Shown here piece after piece: positions 4,917 to 6,145 of a stretch of DNA of 6,145 nt; position 1 is the stretch's first letter; every line of letters begins with the position of its first letter. The translations under genes were made by a program, and so were the position numbers. The stretch is from a candidate division BRC1 bacterium ADurb.BinA292. Its GTDB lineage: Bacteria > Sumerlaeota > Sumerlaeia > MVZB01. The DNA lies in assembly GCA_002068205.1 (NCBI GenBank), contig MVZB01000205.1, positions 1 through 6,145 on the forward strand, in the 5' to 3' direction. Under the pieces are notes generated by a model. That model searched no databases and was not told the origin of the DNA. It saw nothing but the letters and a program-made list of their open reading frames with translations.

Positions 4917-6145
4917 ATGTCGTTCCCGCGTTCGGTGATCTCCGCGGCCGGCTGTCTGCTGCTCGTGCTCACCGCGAACGGCTATGCCCAGAAGACGGGC
5001 AAGACCGATCCGTACTTCGGGCTGCCCTACGAGAAGCGCCAGGCGCTCAAATCGTACGACATGCGCAATCAGCCGCTCGACCGTCCGGTCGTGCGGGCCG
5101 AACCGATCCCGTGGACCGATGCGATGGGCCGGCTGCTGGTGGGCGCCGTCATGGAGGAGGGCAAACCGCGCCGGACGATCACCAAGGACGAACTGGAACT
5201 GCGCGTCAACATTTATGTGAAGACGATCGACCGGTCCGACCTGAGCTCCAACGATGAGGAGGCGCTTTTCGCCCTGCGCCGTCAGCTCCTGGAGGATTGG
5301 GCCAAGACGGCCGCGCTCGCCACCTACGCCGAGCGGACCGGCATCACCGTTTCCGAGGAGGAAATCGACAACGCGCTGCACGAGCTGGCGCGCAACCACG
5401 CGCCCCAGGGCGAGGCGCTCCAGAACGTCGGCCGGATGATCGGGGTTCCGGAAAGGGAATTGCGCCAGGAAGTGCGCGACGGCCTGCTGGTGGAGAAGGC
5501 GGTGCGCCGCGAAATCCGCGAAAACGTGTCCATCGAGGAGAAACGCCGGATATTCCAGGATCAACCCAATGCCTTCCTGATCCCCACACATGTCGATGCG
5601 TGGCAGATCTTCGCGCCGCAGGTCGGGCGGCTGACCGAATCCCAGCGCGAGGAGCTGATGGATGAGCTGAAAGACCTGCGCAAGGAACTGCGCCGCGCCC
5701 GCCATCTGGATGATGTCGTGCGCCTGCGGGATAAATATGGGACGAACGAACAGTTCGTGATCACCGAGCTGAACGACATCGGCGAGGATGAGAAGCTGCC
5801 GCGTCCGGTCAAGGAGCAGCTCTTCGGCCTCGATGTCGGCGACACCAGCGAGATCATCCGCTCCGATCTGGGCTGGCATATCGTCAAGATCCTGGACCGG
5901 CGCGAGGGCCACCGCGGTTCGTTCGAGGAAGCGCTGCCCCAGATCGAGGACTACCTGTTCGAGATCTCCAAGGACGCGCTCTATCTGAGCCTGCAGGATC
6001 ATTTCGACATCCCGCTCAACACGCATGGGCTCAACCAGTGGCGGCCGGTGGAGGCGCCGCGGACGGTCGCGGCCGACGAGCTCACTTCATCTGGCCGCCC
6101 CGGCGTGGATGCGGTCCGCCGGCTGGAGGATCGACGCCGCCGCGG
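4917..6145 (+). CDS. Secreted PpiC-type peptidyl-prolyl isomerase / SurA-PrsA-like chaperone (partial, 3' end missing)
   Basis: This is a predicted exported folding chaperone with a parvulin domain, which catalyses cis-trans isomerisation of prolyl bonds. It probably acts in the periplasm on outer-membrane or secreted proteins. At least 409 codons are present, without a stop, to the window edge. A Sec signal peptide is evident: MSFPR, a hydrophobic core (7-20), then ANGYA before Gln25. A SurA-N-like helical region spans about 85-215 (TITKDELELRV; LLEDWAKTAALATYAERTGI; VSEEEIDNAL; LRQEVRDGLLVEKAVRREI). The parvulin domain is about 222-330, opening THVDAWQIFAP with His225 and closing VGDTSEIIRSDLGWHIVKIL with His321, the conserved strand and histidine of the fold. 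A basic, Arg-rich stretch follows at 395-409. It is divergent from larB and looks independently expressed. Whether it has one or two parvulin domains cannot be told because the end is missing. Substrates are unknown. Confidence 0.9.
   Translation, partial: MSFPRSVISAAGCLLLVLTANGYAQKTGKTDPYFGLPYEKRQALKSYDMRNQPLDRPVVRAEPIPWTDAMGRLLVGAVMEEGKPRRTITKDELELRVNIYVKTIDRSDLSSNDEEALFALRRQLLEDWAKTAALATYAERTGITVSEEEIDNALHELARNHAPQGEALQNVGRMIGVPERELRQEVRDGLLVEKAVRREIRENVSIEEKRRIFQDQPNAFLIPTHVDAWQIFAPQVGRLTESQREELMDELKDLRKELRRARHLDDVVRLRDKYGTNEQFVITELNDIGEDEKLPRPVKEQLFGLDVGDTSEIIRSDLGWHIVKILDRREGHRGSFEEALPQIEDYLFEISKDALYLSLQDHFDIPLNTHGLNQWRPVEAPRTVAADELTSSGRPGVDAVRRLEDRRRR

Noticed and set aside
4947..4955. 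Lipobox at Cys13 of the parvulin protein
   Set aside because: The cysteine lies at the start of the hydrophobic core rather than at its end, so signal peptidase II cleavage is unlikely. A normal cleavage site near residue 24 fits better.
4746..6026. 426-codon open frame on the minus strand
   Set aside because: It is antisense to the secreted parvulin gene, whose plus-strand product has a signal peptide and clear parvulin motifs. The antisense product shows no family features.

Overview
The window is a high-GC, bacterial-type chromosomal segment. It holds six protein genes, five complete and one running off the right edge, on both strands, plus GC-rich intergenic spacers. Nothing marks it as phage, plasmid or island: I see no transposase, integrase, tRNA, rRNA or CRISPR array. 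The genes fit an ordinary bacterium. One is a secreted SurA/PrsA-like parvulin with an export signal, and another is a nickel-pincer cofactor enzyme (LarB). The purine-rich, short-repeat spacers resemble those I associate with Planctomycetota/Verrucomicrobiota-like and other uncultured Gram-negative phyla, but this is a weak impression and the taxonomy cannot be fixed from the window.

Layout. Positions 1-375 are a G-rich, purine-rich non-coding leader with heptamer repeats and a very strong G-quadruplex-type motif. Three plus-strand genes follow: tyrS (tyrosyl-tRNA synthetase, 376-1629), a 220-aa winged-helix protein with a DnaD-like C-terminus (1732-2394), and a short-chain dehydrogenase/reductase (2475-3188). 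The SDR gene converges on a minus-strand pair, with only 14 bp between the stop codons. That junction folds into two small hairpins, and each stop codon lies in or against a loop. The minus-strand pair reads from 4724 down to 3203. It is larB, followed by an unrecognised 247-aa protein whose GTG start lies inside the end of larB (17-nt overlap), so the two are very likely translationally coupled. Divergent from larB, across a 192-bp spacer, is the secreted peptidyl-prolyl isomerase/chaperone gene (4917 to beyond 6145).

How the genes relate. TyrS, the SDR and the isomerase are housekeeping-type genes with no evident common pathway. LarB makes the first dedicated intermediate of the nickel-pincer nucleotide cofactor, but larC, larE and a lactate-racemase-like larA are not in the window. 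The coupled unknown protein is the only local candidate partner. I found no convincing new multi-gene system. The points most worth a second look are the DnaD-like protein, the LarB-coupled unknown, the four-tetrad G-quadruplex motif upstream of tyrS, and the repeat motif shared by two spacers.
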